A program made the position numbers and the translations under genes. 12,714 nt of DNA from an uncultured bacterium (lineage in GTDB: Bacteria > Patescibacteriota > Minisyncoccia > SW-4-49-11): the NCBI GenBank assembly GCA_913060955.1, contig CAJXTH010000007.1, forward strand, positions 1 to 12,714, given 5' to 3'. Positions 1-7,254 of this stretch are shown piece by piece. The first letter of the stretch is position 1. Each line of letters starts with the position of its first letter. Below the pieces are notes generated by a model that saw only the letters and a program-made list of their open reading frames with translations, was not told the origin of the DNA and did no database searches.

Positions 1-1
1 C

Positions 2-100
2 TCAGAGGACCAGATTGTAGAGCTTACAGCCGCCATTGGACTCTTTAATTACATCAACAAATTTAACGATGCGCTTGAAGTTCTGCCAGAGTCTCATTAA
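2..100 (+). CDS. AhpD/carboxymuconolactone decarboxylase-like protein, C-terminal end (partial)
   Basis: Only the last 32 residues are in the window; the gene starts before base 1. The frame from base 2 reads SEDQIVELTAAIGLFNYIN and ends in ALEVLPESH followed by TAA. The pattern of an acidic helix start, ELTAAIGLFNYINKFNDAL, resembles the final helix of the carboxymuconolactone decarboxylase/AhpD alkylhydroperoxidase fold, in which small all-helical proteins use a CxxC pair against peroxides. That catalytic part lies outside the window, so the peroxidase role is family inference. The stop overlaps the stop of the opposite-strand pirin gene by four bases (TTAA, 97-100). Other redox-type genes (pirin, flavin reductase) lie just to the right on the other strand. 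Confidence 0.65.
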   Translation, partial: SEDQIVELTAAIGLFNYINKFNDALEVLPESH

Positions 101-807
101 AGAATAGGCACCTCAATTATTAGAACAGTTGCTTCAGAAGAGGAAGTGAGAGATATTTCTTCAGACTGTTCTACTTCAATTGCGTCTCGACGAGCGAGGT
201 GCTTTCCGGCTATTTCAGCTGAGCCATCAATGACGATTACAAATACGCCTTGAGCTTGTCCATGAAGGTGATACGTAAGATCTTGCCCGTCGGAAACATG
301 AGCCCAGGATAGCCAGGCATTTTGGTAAATCTGAAGGGTATTGTTCGCCCCGTCTGGGGTTATAAAGGTTCTAATAGTGTTTTGTACAGATTCAAAATCA
401 AAGTTTCGTTCTTCGTACCGAGGAGCTACGTTCATTTGATTCGGTTCGATCCAGATTTGGAAGAGTTCGACGGGGACTTCTGGGTCGTTGTTATATTCAG
501 AGTGAGTAACTCCGGTTCCTGCTGACATCATTTGGACTTCACCGGCTTGGATAGATCCTTCACCACCAGCACTGTCTTTGTGAGAAAGTGTTCCAGAAAA
601 GGGAATGGTGATGATCTCCATATTGGCATGAGAGTGTGGGGGAAATCCGCTAGCGGGTGCGATCCAGTCATCGTTCAAAACTCGAAATGACCCAAAGCCC
701 ATCCGATTTGGGTTTTGGTAATAGGCAAAACTAAACGAGTAATTTGTTTTGAGCCAGTCAAAGTCTGCTGAGCCTCTGCTGGAGGCAGGGTAGAGACGGG
801 TAATCAT
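97..807 (-). CDS. Pirin family protein (bicupin, quercetinase-type)
   Basis: A 236-residue bicupin of the pirin/YhhW family. Members are cytoplasmic metal-binding proteins; some cleave quercetin with molecular oxygen and others act as redox-sensing cofactors. The N-terminal cupin carries the signature FPPHSHANMEIIT (residues 56-67) and GTGVTHSEYN (97-106). The four expected metal ligands are all present as H58, H60, H102 and E104. The second cupin (about 150-236) is more divergent, as usual. Length matches the family (about 230). The ATG at 807 is the first Met, and the protein opens with the usual R-x-Y-P-A-S-S-R-G segment. A promoter with TATACT lies in the 60-base gap to the flavin reductase gene upstream, so it can be transcribed alone. 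No Shine-Dalgarno is seen. The natural substrate cannot be told from sequence. Confidence 0.9.
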   Translation of the reverse strand: MITRLYPASSRGSADFDWLKTNYSFSFAYYQNPNRMGFGSFRVLNDDWIAPASGFPPHSHANMEIITIPFSGTLSHKDSAGGEGSIQAGEVQMMSAGTGVTHSEYNNDPEVPVELFQIWIEPNQMNVAPRYEERNFDFESVQNTIRTFITPDGANNTLQIYQNAWLSWAHVSDGQDLTYHLHGQAQGVFVIVIDGSAEIAGKHLARRDAIEVEQSEEISLTSSSEATVLIIEVPIL

Positions 808-836
808 ATTTATATATAAATTAAACTATTAGGAAT

Positions 837-865
837 AGTATATCAAACAGATGATCACAAAACAA
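837..865 (-). promoter_or_regulatory. Predicted promoter of the pirin gene
   Basis: On the minus strand TTGTTT (865-860) is followed after 17 bases by TATACT (842-837), with the extended -10 dinucleotide TG at 845-844. It begins just past the stop of the flavin reductase gene (868-870). The predicted transcript would have a leader of about 23 bases, very AT-rich and without a Shine-Dalgarno. The nine bases TGATATACT recur exactly before two other genes in this window. Confidence 0.65.
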
Positions 866-867
866 TA

Positions 868-1344
868 TTACCGAATAATATTATGCTCTTTGAGGTAGGT
901 GGTAGTGAGAGGAGTTCCCTCTCGAAGATTTTTCCAAGAAACAACATCGCAGACAACGATGTCATGATCTGATTCGGGGATCCAGGTGTGGACCTTTAGG
1001 TGAATATATCCGAGACAATCAGTTAAATAGGCGAGATTTTTCTGGTAACTGACGCTTTTTTTGAGGTAGCGATGTTTGTCATACTCAAGTCCCGTTTTTT
1101 TTCCGAGAGCCCTTACTAAGTGTGGCTGATGTTCTCCAATAATTTGAAGGAGGCCTTCTCCGGTTCTCTTGAAGTTCTGCCAGGTTTTCGTTCCGTGATA
1201 TACCCCAACGATAATCCTCTTCGGATCCATGGTTATGGGAGTCACGTAGGTGCAAATATTCATGTTTACGGTGCCATCTACCGTGGTTGAAAGACTGTAG
1301 ATGGTTTGAGGTACACGGTTCCAGGGGCGAGTTCGGAGTGACAT
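868..1344 (-). CDS. Flavin reductase-like domain protein
   Basis: A 158-residue protein of the flavin reductase-like (DIM6/NTAB) FMN-binding split-barrel family. Such proteins bind FMN and pass electrons from NAD(P)H to flavin or to a partner oxygenase. Visible signs are the early segment VNMNICTYVTPITMDPKRIIVGV (about 26-48), which in this family forms the flavin-contacting strand and loop, and the following GTKTWQNFKRTGEGLLQII (51-69). A C-terminal region from about 110 (GYIHLKVHTWIPESDHDIVVCDVV) completes the barrel. The length is typical for the short members. The start at 1344 lies 9 bases after the stop of the alpha/beta hydrolase gene, so the two are probably co-transcribed. The last 12 bases before the ATG are pyrimidine-rich and no ribosome site is visible. 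The partner enzyme is unknown; the hydrolase upstream and pirin downstream are only context. Confidence 0.8.
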   Translation of the reverse strand: MSLRTRPWNRVPQTIYSLSTTVDGTVNMNICTYVTPITMDPKRIIVGVYHGTKTWQNFKRTGEGLLQIIGEHQPHLVRALGKKTGLEYDKHRYLKKSVSYQKNLAYLTDCLGYIHLKVHTWIPESDHDIVVCDVVSWKNLREGTPLTTTYLKEHNIIR

Positions 1345-1353
1345 AATGGGAGG

Positions 1354-2136
1354 TTAATCAAATCGGATTTCTTCAAATGAGAAGGCGTTGTGATTCCAGT
1401 TTTCGAGGATGGTGAGTGTCTTTTGGTCTGTTTTGATGTGTTTATAGAGTTCCTCGGATTCCTGAGTTGGAATGGTGGTGTCATTGCGGACGTGATACAT
1501 GTCTACTGGCACGATAGTTTGACGGGCGTATTGAGCATTATAAAAAATATCCCGACCAAACTCACAGAATGGTCCGTAGGTTCGTTTGCACATGCTATAA
1601 ATACTGGAAAAGGTGTTGATCAAGATGACCTTCTTGAGGCGCGGGTGGTTTGCCCCTAAATAGATTGCGGGAGAGCCTCCTAATGAGTGTCCCATAACGA
1701 TAATATTTTCCTCGGCAAACCCCTTGGCTTTGAGGTGCTCGAGTGCACCTTGTGCTGTTTGGTAGACTGAATTTTGGTCCAGGTCACCAGAGGATGTGTG
1801 AAATCGAGGATAGGCAGGGGAGAGGACAGATCCTTTGGTCATGAGTTCTGGGAAAAATGAGGGAATCCGTCCAGAATTTCCGTGAAGATAGAGAATAGCA
1901 GTTTCTGAATCGGTATTGGGAAAGTACCAGGTATCGATCACTTGTCCGGTGGAAAGGAAGAAATACTCTTGCTGGTAGGGAACGCTGGGAATTACCCCAA
2001 AGCTTCGTTCGGTCTTGAATATCAGTCGTTTGGATTGGTTTACTAAAATGAGGGAGATTACAATCCAGACAGACAGCAAGCCAAGCGTAACGAGGAATCC
2101 AAACCAGAACATGCGATCGATGATAGTAGTATTCAT
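1354..2136 (-). CDS. Membrane-anchored alpha/beta hydrolase
   Basis: A 260-residue serine hydrolase of the alpha/beta fold, Bem46/YfhR-like. Residues 10-32 form one hydrophobic helix, so the enzyme is probably anchored by its N-terminus; which side it faces cannot be decided. The fold markers are in order: oxyanion HGN at 85-87, nucleophile elbow GHSLGG at 149-154 with S151, acid D219 in RNDTTIP, and H249 in WNHNAF. The catalytic triad is therefore complete and an esterase or lipase-like activity is likely; the substrate is unknown. It follows the ABC permease by 18 bases, but an extended -10 element in that gap suggests it can also start its own transcript. The flavin reductase gene follows 9 bases later. 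The first ATG (2136) fits the promoter position. Confidence 0.85.
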   Translation of the reverse strand: MNTTIIDRMFWFGFLVTLGLLSVWIVISLILVNQSKRLIFKTERSFGVIPSVPYQQEYFFLSTGQVIDTWYFPNTDSETAILYLHGNSGRIPSFFPELMTKGSVLSPAYPRFHTSSGDLDQNSVYQTAQGALEHLKAKGFAEENIIVMGHSLGGSPAIYLGANHPRLKKVILINTFSSIYSMCKRTYGPFCEFGRDIFYNAQYARQTIVPVDMYHVRNDTTIPTQESEELYKHIKTDQKTLTILENWNHNAFSFEEIRFD

Positions 2137-2143
2137 TACTCTT

Positions 2144-2152
2144 AGTATATCA
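2144..2152 (-). promoter_or_regulatory. Extended -10 promoter before the alpha/beta hydrolase
   Basis: TGATATACT on the minus strand (2152-2144) begins three bases after the permease stop codon. Only 7 bases separate TATACT from the ATG at 2136, so a transcript would start at or next to the start codon (leaderless or nearly so). No good -35 hexamer is seen inside the permease end; the TG extension may compensate. It matches exactly the elements before the pirin gene and the 8355 M20 gene. Confidence 0.6.
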
Positions 2153-2154
2153 GG

Positions 2155-3420
2155 TTATTTCCAAATTGCCTTGATATGTTTCCAGCCAAGACGTTCTCCG
2201 TACAGCAGAATTCCGACTCGATAGATTTTGGCCGAAAGCCAGATAAGTCCAAGCGAGGTAAGGGCAAGAATAGCTAATGATAGTGCAATTTCCCATCCAG
2301 GAACTCCAAAGGGAAGTCGAGCCATCATGGTAAGAGGCGAAATAAGTGGAATCATGGATCCCCAAAAGGCAACTCCTGTTTCTGGGTTCATGACAATAGT
2401 AAGAGCTGTCATAAATCCGATTACGATAGGTATGATGGCAATTCCAGAAAGCGATTGGACATCTGAGTCGGAGTCGGCACTGGCAGCAATAGCAGAAAAA
2501 ATTCCGGCATAGGAAAGGATGCCAAAGAAAAGATAGGCAAGAAACAGTGGAATAAGTGTGATCAGGTTAAAGGTTACACTTATTTCTTGGACTTGATTCC
2601 AGACAACTTCTACGCTCACCCCGGTACTCTCGGCTCGATCACCAATCAGATACAATAATCCAGGTGTTGCAAGTAATACAAACCCGAGCCAAAGCAGTAC
2701 CTGGGTCATACCAATGGCCACCACTCCTGATATTTTCCCAATCAGCAGCTCAAAGGGCCGCATGGAAGCAAGGAGAATTTCCACGATACGGTTTTTCTTT
2801 TCTTCTTGGACGCTTCGCATGATGCTTGTTCCATAGAAAATCAGGATGAAGTACATGATAATACCAATTCCATAGGCTAACGCATAGGCCTGACCTGCAG
2901 AAGGGTCATCAGCGTTGATTCGTTCAAACTGAGGAGTGATTGGGCTCGAAAGTCGAGCTGCTTGTTGTGGAGAGATTTGTTCTTCTTGGAGTCTGATTTG
3001 CTGGATAAGTGGCGTCAGGGTTGATTGAATCGTACCCTCCGCCATGAGTGATAGTGTTTCATCGGAGATAACCCGAATTTGGTACTCTGCGGTCTCAGGA
3101 TTGATGCTTCCAAAGTCAGCAACTGCCGTGATCTCGGAATCTTCTTGTTGGAGTTCAGTTTTGACCTCCTCCAGAGATTGGTCGGTGGTCGATACGGTGA
3201 TCCGATCGGTATCTTCTGGAAGAAATTCATCTGGAACGTATTCCTCTGAGCCAACCAAGACAAGGTTTGTCTGACTAGATCCTCCCAGTTCGCTCAAAAG
3301 AACAGGGAGCAAGGTTACCACCACAAATCCAATAGGAACCAGAATGGTAGTAATCCAAAACCATTTATCTTTGATTCGGGAAAGGTATTCGCGTTGGAAA
3401 ACGGTAAGGATATTAGTCAT
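2155..3420 (-). CDS. ABC-2 type transporter permease (NatB/YhaP-like, COG1668-type)
   Basis: A 421-residue membrane subunit of an ABC-2 exporter. About six hydrophobic spans are visible: one near 21-43, then a long extracytoplasmic domain (about 44-178) rich in acidic residues, then spans near 180-200, 230-253, 285-312, 323-345 and 377-398. The cytoplasmic segment EEKKNRIVEILLASMRP (206-222) followed by LLIGKISG is the conserved coupling region of this family, of the type known in the sodium exporter subunit NatB. The start at 3420 overlaps the end of the ATPase gene by 8 bases, the classic layout for a translationally coupled ATPase-permease pair. Some relatives export sodium ions, others drugs or unknown compounds; the cargo cannot be assigned here. 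The neighbouring PAP2 phosphatase suggests an envelope role, which is inference. Confidence 0.88.
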   Translation of the reverse strand: MTNILTVFQREYLSRIKDKWFWITTILVPIGFVVVTLLPVLLSELGGSSQTNLVLVGSEEYVPDEFLPEDTDRITVSTTDQSLEEVKTELQQEDSEITAVADFGSINPETAEYQIRVISDETLSLMAEGTIQSTLTPLIQQIRLQEEQISPQQAARLSSPITPQFERINADDPSAGQAYALAYGIGIIMYFILIFYGTSIMRSVQEEKKNRIVEILLASMRPFELLIGKISGVVAIGMTQVLLWLGFVLLATPGLLYLIGDRAESTGVSVEVVWNQVQEISVTFNLITLIPLFLAYLFFGILSYAGIFSAIAASADSDSDVQSLSGIAIIPIVIGFMTALTIVMNPETGVAFWGSMIPLISPLTMMARLPFGVPGWEIALSLAILALTSLGLIWLSAKIYRVGILLYGERLGWKHIKAIWK

Positions 3421-4309
3421 GGTCTGGAGTGTTTACCTGCTGGATAAAGATTTCTTCGAGGGTCGGAAGCACTTCTCGAAACTCAAGAACTGATTGCTGA
3501 GCCAGAATAGAGGCAAGAAACGTTTGCGCGTGTTCGTGGTTCTCTACCTGAAACTTCACGCGAGAATCGCTCTGTTCCAAGATCGTTCCGGGTGGAGTCT
3601 CGGTGAGATCTGAGTCCGTCTCAAGAATAAAGGTATTGGTCCGATTCTGAGTTTTTACTTCTCGCACAGGGCCCTGGAGGACAGACTGTCCTTGGTGGAT
3701 CAGAACAATATTGGTGCACAATTCTTCCACCTGTTCCATACGGTGAGTGGAGAGAATGATTGTTTTTCCTTCCTGCTGGAGTTCTCGGATAAGGTCTTTT
3801 AACTTTCGGGTATTTACTGGATCAAGTCCGGTGAATGGTTCGTCCAAGATCAAAAGCTCGGGATCATGAAGAATAGTTGCCAGGATTTGGACTTTTTGTT
3901 GCATTCCTTTGGAGAGTTTTCCGAGCTCTTTTTTAGCATGTTTTAGCAAGTCAAAGCGTTCCAAAAGTGACTCAATTCGTTGTTTGAGTTCTGGAGTTAG
4001 ATCCTGTCTATGAATTTGAGCAAAGAAATAGAGATTTTCTTGAACGCTCATCTTTGGATACAGCCCTCGCTCTTCAGGAAGGTATCCAACATGTTTTCTC
4101 ACCCATTCTTCGGTCACCGGGCTGTCCTGCCAAGTGACTGTACCTGAGTCAGCCTGGTAAATGCTATTAATAATTCGGATGGCTGTGGTTTTCCCGGCTC
4201 CGTTTGGACCGAGAAGCCCAAAGATACTTCCGGTTGGAACGGTGACAGACAAATTGGAAAGGGCAGAAAAGGTTCCAAAAGATTTTTGAACATCAGTAAG
4301 GTGTAGCAT
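3413..4309 (-). CDS. ABC transporter ATP-binding protein (NatA/YhaQ-like, COG4152-type)
   Basis: A 298-residue nucleotide-binding subunit that powers the permease encoded next to it. All ATPase motifs are present: Walker A GPNGAGKT (34-41), signature LSKGMQQK (132-139), Walker B LLILDEP (152-158) with catalytic E157, D-loop GLD, and switch His in STHR (H189). The usual Q-loop Gln is replaced in YLPEERGLYPKMSV (76-89), which is itself characteristic of this NatA-like subgroup. A C-terminal extension of about 80 residues (220-298) also fits that subgroup. Its ATG shares one base with the stop of the PAP2 gene (TAATG on the minus strand), and it overlaps the permease gene by 8 bases, so the three are almost certainly one transcript. 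No Shine-Dalgarno is visible; translation is probably coupled to the gene before it. Confidence 0.92.
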   Translation of the reverse strand: MLHLTDVQKSFGTFSALSNLSVTVPTGSIFGLLGPNGAGKTTAIRIINSIYQADSGTVTWQDSPVTEEWVRKHVGYLPEERGLYPKMSVQENLYFFAQIHRQDLTPELKQRIESLLERFDLLKHAKKELGKLSKGMQQKVQILATILHDPELLILDEPFTGLDPVNTRKLKDLIRELQQEGKTIILSTHRMEQVEELCTNIVLIHQGQSVLQGPVREVKTQNRTNTFILETDSDLTETPPGTILEQSDSRVKFQVENHEHAQTFLASILAQQSVLEFREVLPTLEEIFIQQVNTPDHD

Positions 4310-5013
4310 TATTGGGTGTCGTTATTCTGTGTTGGTGCTGAGTCTATTATAACGCGTTCAGTTTGAGTTTTGAAATCAAAGTCGGTTCGGGTTTCTGGAC
4401 GCATCTCACGCAGTCGATTGGTCAGAGACCGGGTGGCGGTGAGGATTCCAAGGGCAAGCATGATGCCTCCCAGGCTATCCAGGCGCCAATGAACGCCTAG
4501 ATACATACGAGATACTGGGATCGGAAGTATGACTCCAAGAACTCCGATACCACGAAAAATCGATCGAGTAGTAGAGGGGAATCGTTCGGTAAGGGAGTAC
4601 AAAATCCAGCCATACATAATGATTCCAATTGTCGTATGTCCACTGGGGAAGCTGGTAAATTCTGCTTGGGTAAGTTGAAACTCCATTTCTGGTCGGGGTC
4701 GGTTGACAATGAGTTTCGTGATTTGCATCACTCCGCTTCCCAATAATACCGCTGTTACAAATGAGATAGCTTGGTTGGCTTTTTGTTGAATCAGAAGAAT
4801 TCCAGTAAAAATACAGGAAATAAAAACAACTGTTTCAAAATCGGCAAGAGTCGTAGCAGCTAGAAAAAGGGTAGTAAGTATCGGTGTTCGGAAGTCTTGA
4901 ATCGTCTCGAGCGTTACACGTTCAAACTCAAGCGGAATTGGATTCCACAAAATCATTGCCGAGAGGAGGATGAACCCTCCAAGATAGACGAGCAGTGACT
5001 GAGCTGTTTTCAT
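4309..5013 (-). CDS. PAP2 superfamily membrane phosphatase
   Basis: A 234-residue integral membrane phosphatase of the type-2 phosphatidic acid phosphatase family. The three motifs are complete: K100-x6-R107-P108, PSGH at 123-126, and SR-x5-H-x3-D at 168-179 with H175 and D179. These form the phosphohistidine active site on the outer face of the membrane. Hydrophobic spans are visible near 5-22, 44-76, 83-99, 127-141, 153-166 and 180-194. Family members remove phosphate from undecaprenyl diphosphate, phosphatidate or phosphatidylglycerol phosphate; which one is unknown here. The tail after about 200 is charged and probably cytoplasmic. It is the first gene of the minus-strand cluster and shares a base with the ABC ATPase start. 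Its promoter region is shared back-to-back with xthA. Confidence 0.88.
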   Translation of the reverse strand: MKTAQSLLVYLGGFILLSAMILWNPIPLEFERVTLETIQDFRTPILTTLFLAATTLADFETVVFISCIFTGILLIQQKANQAISFVTAVLLGSGVMQITKLIVNRPRPEMEFQLTQAEFTSFPSGHTTIGIIMYGWILYSLTERFPSTTRSIFRGIGVLGVILPIPVSRMYLGVHWRLDSLGGIMLALGILTATRSLTNRLREMRPETRTDFDFKTQTERVIIDSAPTQNNDTQ

Positions 5014-5067
5014 ATTGGTTCGGAACTTCTTCTTATGATATCATAAAAACGACTAATACAACCAATA
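5013..5067. promoter_or_regulatory. Symmetric divergent promoter between the PAP2 gene and xthA
   Basis: The short gap has near-complete dyad symmetry. TATTGGTT at 5013-5020 is mirrored by AACCAATA at 5060-5067. A perfect 14-base palindrome, TTATGATATCATAA, sits at 5033-5046. The palindrome offers an extended -10 (TG-A-TATCAT) on each strand: 5036-5044 on plus and 5043-5035 on minus. TTGGTT serves as -35 with spacers of 18 (plus) and 19 (minus). The predicted leaders are about 20 and 15 bases. TAATAC at 5054-5059 is an alternative plus-strand -10. The palindrome could also be a repressor site; sequence alone cannot tell. Confidence 0.6.
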
Positions 5068-5070
5068 GAC

Positions 5071-5862
5071 ATGAAAATTTTTTCTTGGAATGTAAATGGA
5101 ATCCGAGCAGTTATGAAAAAAGAGCTGTTCTATCCGTTTCTTGAGCAGCATCAGCCAGATATCTTGTGTTTGCAGGAAACCAAAGCCCAGCCAGACCAGA
5201 TCGAAGCAGACCTGGATGGATATCATGTGTACCTCAACTCCGCTGATCGCAAAGGATACTCTGGGACTGCAATTTTTTCTAAACAGGAGCCCTTACAAAT
5301 TATCAACGGATTTTTGCCTGGCATCGAAGAGCGGTATCAACTGCTTGATGATTACGGGGATACCACGACAGAGGGCCGAGTCATGACCGCCGAGTACCCA
5401 GAGTTTTTCCTGGTGACGGTCTACACCCCGAACGCCAAAGATGACTTGTCTCGGATTCCGATGCGTCAACAATGGGATCCAGCCTTTTTGGAGCATTGCA
5501 ACCAACTTGAACAACAGAAACCGGTTGTTTTTTGCGGTGATTTGAACGTGGCTCATACCGAAGACGATTTGGCTCGACCGAAACCAAATGTTGGGAAAAA
5601 AGGATTCACCGACGAAGAGCGGGATGGCTTCCAGGCCTTTGTGGACGCTGGATTTGTAGATACATTTCGGATGTTCCACGAGGGCAATGGGTATTACACT
5701 TGGTGGTCTCATTGGGGAAAAGCTCGCGAGCGAAATGTTGGCTGGCGCATCGATTATGTGTTAGTCTCTAATCAGTTGAAAGATCGAGTCACCACTGCCA
5801 AGATTCATCCAGAGGTCTTTGGATCGGATCACTGTCCAGTGAGTGTCACGCTTGATATCTAA
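5071..5862 (+). CDS. xthA: Exodeoxyribonuclease III / AP endonuclease
   Basis: A 263-residue enzyme of the exonuclease III family. It cuts DNA 5' of abasic sites in base excision repair and degrades one strand of duplex DNA from 3' ends. All family motifs are present: SWNVNGIRA with N8, LQETK with E36, the VYTPNA segment with Y118, GDLNVAH with D157 and N159, GWRIDYVLVS with D228, and the closing GSDHCPV with the catalytic pair D253-H254. The length matches bacterial XthA (about 260). The ATG at 5071 is followed at once by the conserved MKIFSWNVNG opening, so the start is firm. Expression is probably driven from the symmetric divergent promoter. gpmA follows 11 bases after the stop, suggesting one transcript. 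No Shine-Dalgarno is visible. Confidence 0.95.
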   Translation: MKIFSWNVNGIRAVMKKELFYPFLEQHQPDILCLQETKAQPDQIEADLDGYHVYLNSADRKGYSGTAIFSKQEPLQIINGFLPGIEERYQLLDDYGDTTTEGRVMTAEYPEFFLVTVYTPNAKDDLSRIPMRQQWDPAFLEHCNQLEQQKPVVFCGDLNVAHTEDDLARPKPNVGKKGFTDEERDGFQAFVDAGFVDTFRMFHEGNGYYTWWSHWGKARERNVGWRIDYVLVSNQLKDRVTTAKIHPEVFGSDHCPVSVTLDI

Positions 5863-5873
5863 CAAAAACGCAT

Positions 5874-6596
5874 ATGTATACCTTGGTTCTTGTTCGTCAC
5901 GGAGAAAGCGAATGGAACAAGAAGAATCTGTTTACCGGCTGGACTGATGTTGGGATTACCCCCGAAGGAGTCAAAGATGCTCGGCTGATGGGAAAGAAAC
6001 TCTCGGAAGAGGGGTATGAATTTCCGGTGGCGTTTACGTCCGTATTAAAACGGGCTAGTTTGACCTTGGAATTAATTTTAGAAGAGATGAACTCATCTCA
6101 AACGCAAGTCATCCGAGATTGGCGATTAAATGAACGTCACTACGGAAAGCTTCAGGGAAAATCCAAGATTGGAATCCTGGATGAACTCGAGTGGAAACAA
6201 GTCCATGCTTTTCGACGATCATACAAAACACGGCCACCTCAACTTGAAACTGATGACCCGCGACACCCAGCCAATGACTCCAAATACTCCAATGTTCCCG
6301 AGCACATGCTTCCCCGAGGAGAAAGTCTTGAAGATACTTACAACCGAGTGATCCCGTACCTCCAAGAAGAGATTCTGCCCGCTCTCAAAACTCATAACAA
6401 AGCCCTTATCTCTGCTCACGGAAACACCTTGCGAGTATTGCTAAAATACTTTAACGACCTCACCGACAATCAAATTGAGGGAGTCGAATTCGCAATCGGA
6501 GAGATTCTCGTCTATCGATTAGACGAAGACTTCAAAGTTATTTCCAAAGAATTTATCGCTTCCAAAACCAATGTCAAATATGGCGGAGACATGTAA
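5874..6596 (+). CDS. gpmA: 2,3-bisphosphoglycerate-dependent phosphoglycerate mutase
   Basis: A 240-residue cytoplasmic enzyme that interconverts 3-phosphoglycerate and 2-phosphoglycerate in glycolysis and gluconeogenesis. It is of the cofactor-dependent histidine phosphatase type. The phosphoacceptor motif VRHGESEWN (7-15) has H9. FTGWTDVGIT (20-29) is the usual substrate loop. LNERHYGKLQG (85-95) carries the acid/base E87, and SAHGNTLR (180-187) the second catalytic H182. The length is close to E. coli GpmA (250). It lies 11 bases after xthA on the same strand, with no promoter seen between, so it is likely read from the xthA promoter. The stop is a tandem TAA-TAG. Pairing of glycolysis with DNA repair is probably just compact gene order. 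Confidence 0.95.
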   Translation: MYTLVLVRHGESEWNKKNLFTGWTDVGITPEGVKDARLMGKKLSEEGYEFPVAFTSVLKRASLTLELILEEMNSSQTQVIRDWRLNERHYGKLQGKSKIGILDELEWKQVHAFRRSYKTRPPQLETDDPRHPANDSKYSNVPEHMLPRGESLEDTYNRVIPYLQEEILPALKTHNKALISAHGNTLRVLLKYFNDLTDNQIEGVEFAIGEILVYRLDEDFKVISKEFIASKTNVKYGGDM

Positions 6597-6612
6597 TAGC
6601 TTTGGTAAGCTT

Positions 6613-6642
6613 TTGATCCCAAGCAGTAAGATACCCTATAAT
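6613..6642 (+). promoter_or_regulatory. Sigma-70-type promoter of the HD-like gene
   Basis: TTGATC (6613-6618) is separated by 18 bases from a perfect TATAAT (6637-6642). The ATG of the next gene is at 6653, so the transcript would start about four bases before it, giving a leaderless or almost leaderless mRNA. It lies in the 56-base gap after gpmA and makes the HD-like gene a separate unit. Confidence 0.75.
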
Positions 6643-6652
6643 ACGAAGCAAT

Positions 6653-7210
6653 ATGAATTTGTCAGATACGGAATATCAAAAAATAGAGGCTTTTGCCTTG
6701 GAATACTATGCGGGGTTGGATTATCTTCATGCTACTGATCATGCAGAGCGTACGGTAAAAATAGCAGAGTACCTTGCTAAACAAGAAGGGGCTGATGTCA
6801 AACTTGTTCGGTTAGGAGCTTTACTCCATCAGTTCCACGATCATGAAGAAATCCTGATTGATTTTTTGCAATCATTAGGATTAGATCAACCAACAATAGA
6901 CGTCTTGGTTGGGTTCCCCCTCTTTCGGCCGTATAAAAATGTAGAACCAAATTCCATAGAAGAGCAAGTAGTCTTTGACGCCGATGCAATTCAAAACATG
7001 GGGGTGTTTGGGATTATCCGATCCATTGTGAATTATGCACCAAAACATAAGGATCTTGCCTTTGCTACCGATAAAGCCCTGGATGTGCAACAAAAGTTCT
7101 TCAATATTCTCCAGACAGAGAGCGCAAAACAGCTCATCAGCCAAAGTCAGCAACGAGCCAAGGATTTTCTCGAGGTCTTTGATAAAGAATTTAATGGAAA
7201 ATATTGGTAA
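6653..7210 (+). CDS. HD-domain-like phosphohydrolase with altered HD motif
   Basis: A 185-residue protein whose layout matches the YedJ/YfhB-like HD superfamily, helical metal-dependent phosphohydrolases of the cytoplasm. Seen are H26 and H30 in LHATDHAERT, then AEYLAKQEGADVKLVRLGALLH (38-59), and FDADAIQNMGVFGIIR (108-123), which corresponds to the family's DADR-L-GAIGIAR block. The motif Asp after H59 is Gln (LLHQFHDHEE, 57-66). A second His-Asp pair (H62-D63) lies three residues on. The internal His-Ser segment common in relatives is not seen (VGFPLFRP instead). The metal site is therefore changed, and the protein may be inactive, use a shifted site, or bind rather than cut its ligand. It has its own promoter and converges on the M20 gene with a 44-base gap that shows no clear terminator. 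Confidence 0.75.
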   Translation: MNLSDTEYQKIEAFALEYYAGLDYLHATDHAERTVKIAEYLAKQEGADVKLVRLGALLHQFHDHEEILIDFLQSLGLDQPTIDVLVGFPLFRPYKNVEPNSIEEQVVFDADAIQNMGVFGIIRSIVNYAPKHKDLAFATDKALDVQQKFFNILQTESAKQLISQSQQRAKDFLEVFDKEFNGKYW

Positions 7211-7254
7211 CAGCCACTTCTCATTCCTAGCTGGCCTGTCAAAGATCGATAGTG

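Noticed and set aside
5293..5712. 139-codon open frame on the minus strand inside xthA
   Set aside because: It is antisense to a fully conserved exonuclease III gene, with no promoter or domain of its own.
7211..7254. Terminator between the convergent HD-like and M20 genes
   Set aside because: No stem longer than a few bases and no T-run is visible in the 44-base gap.
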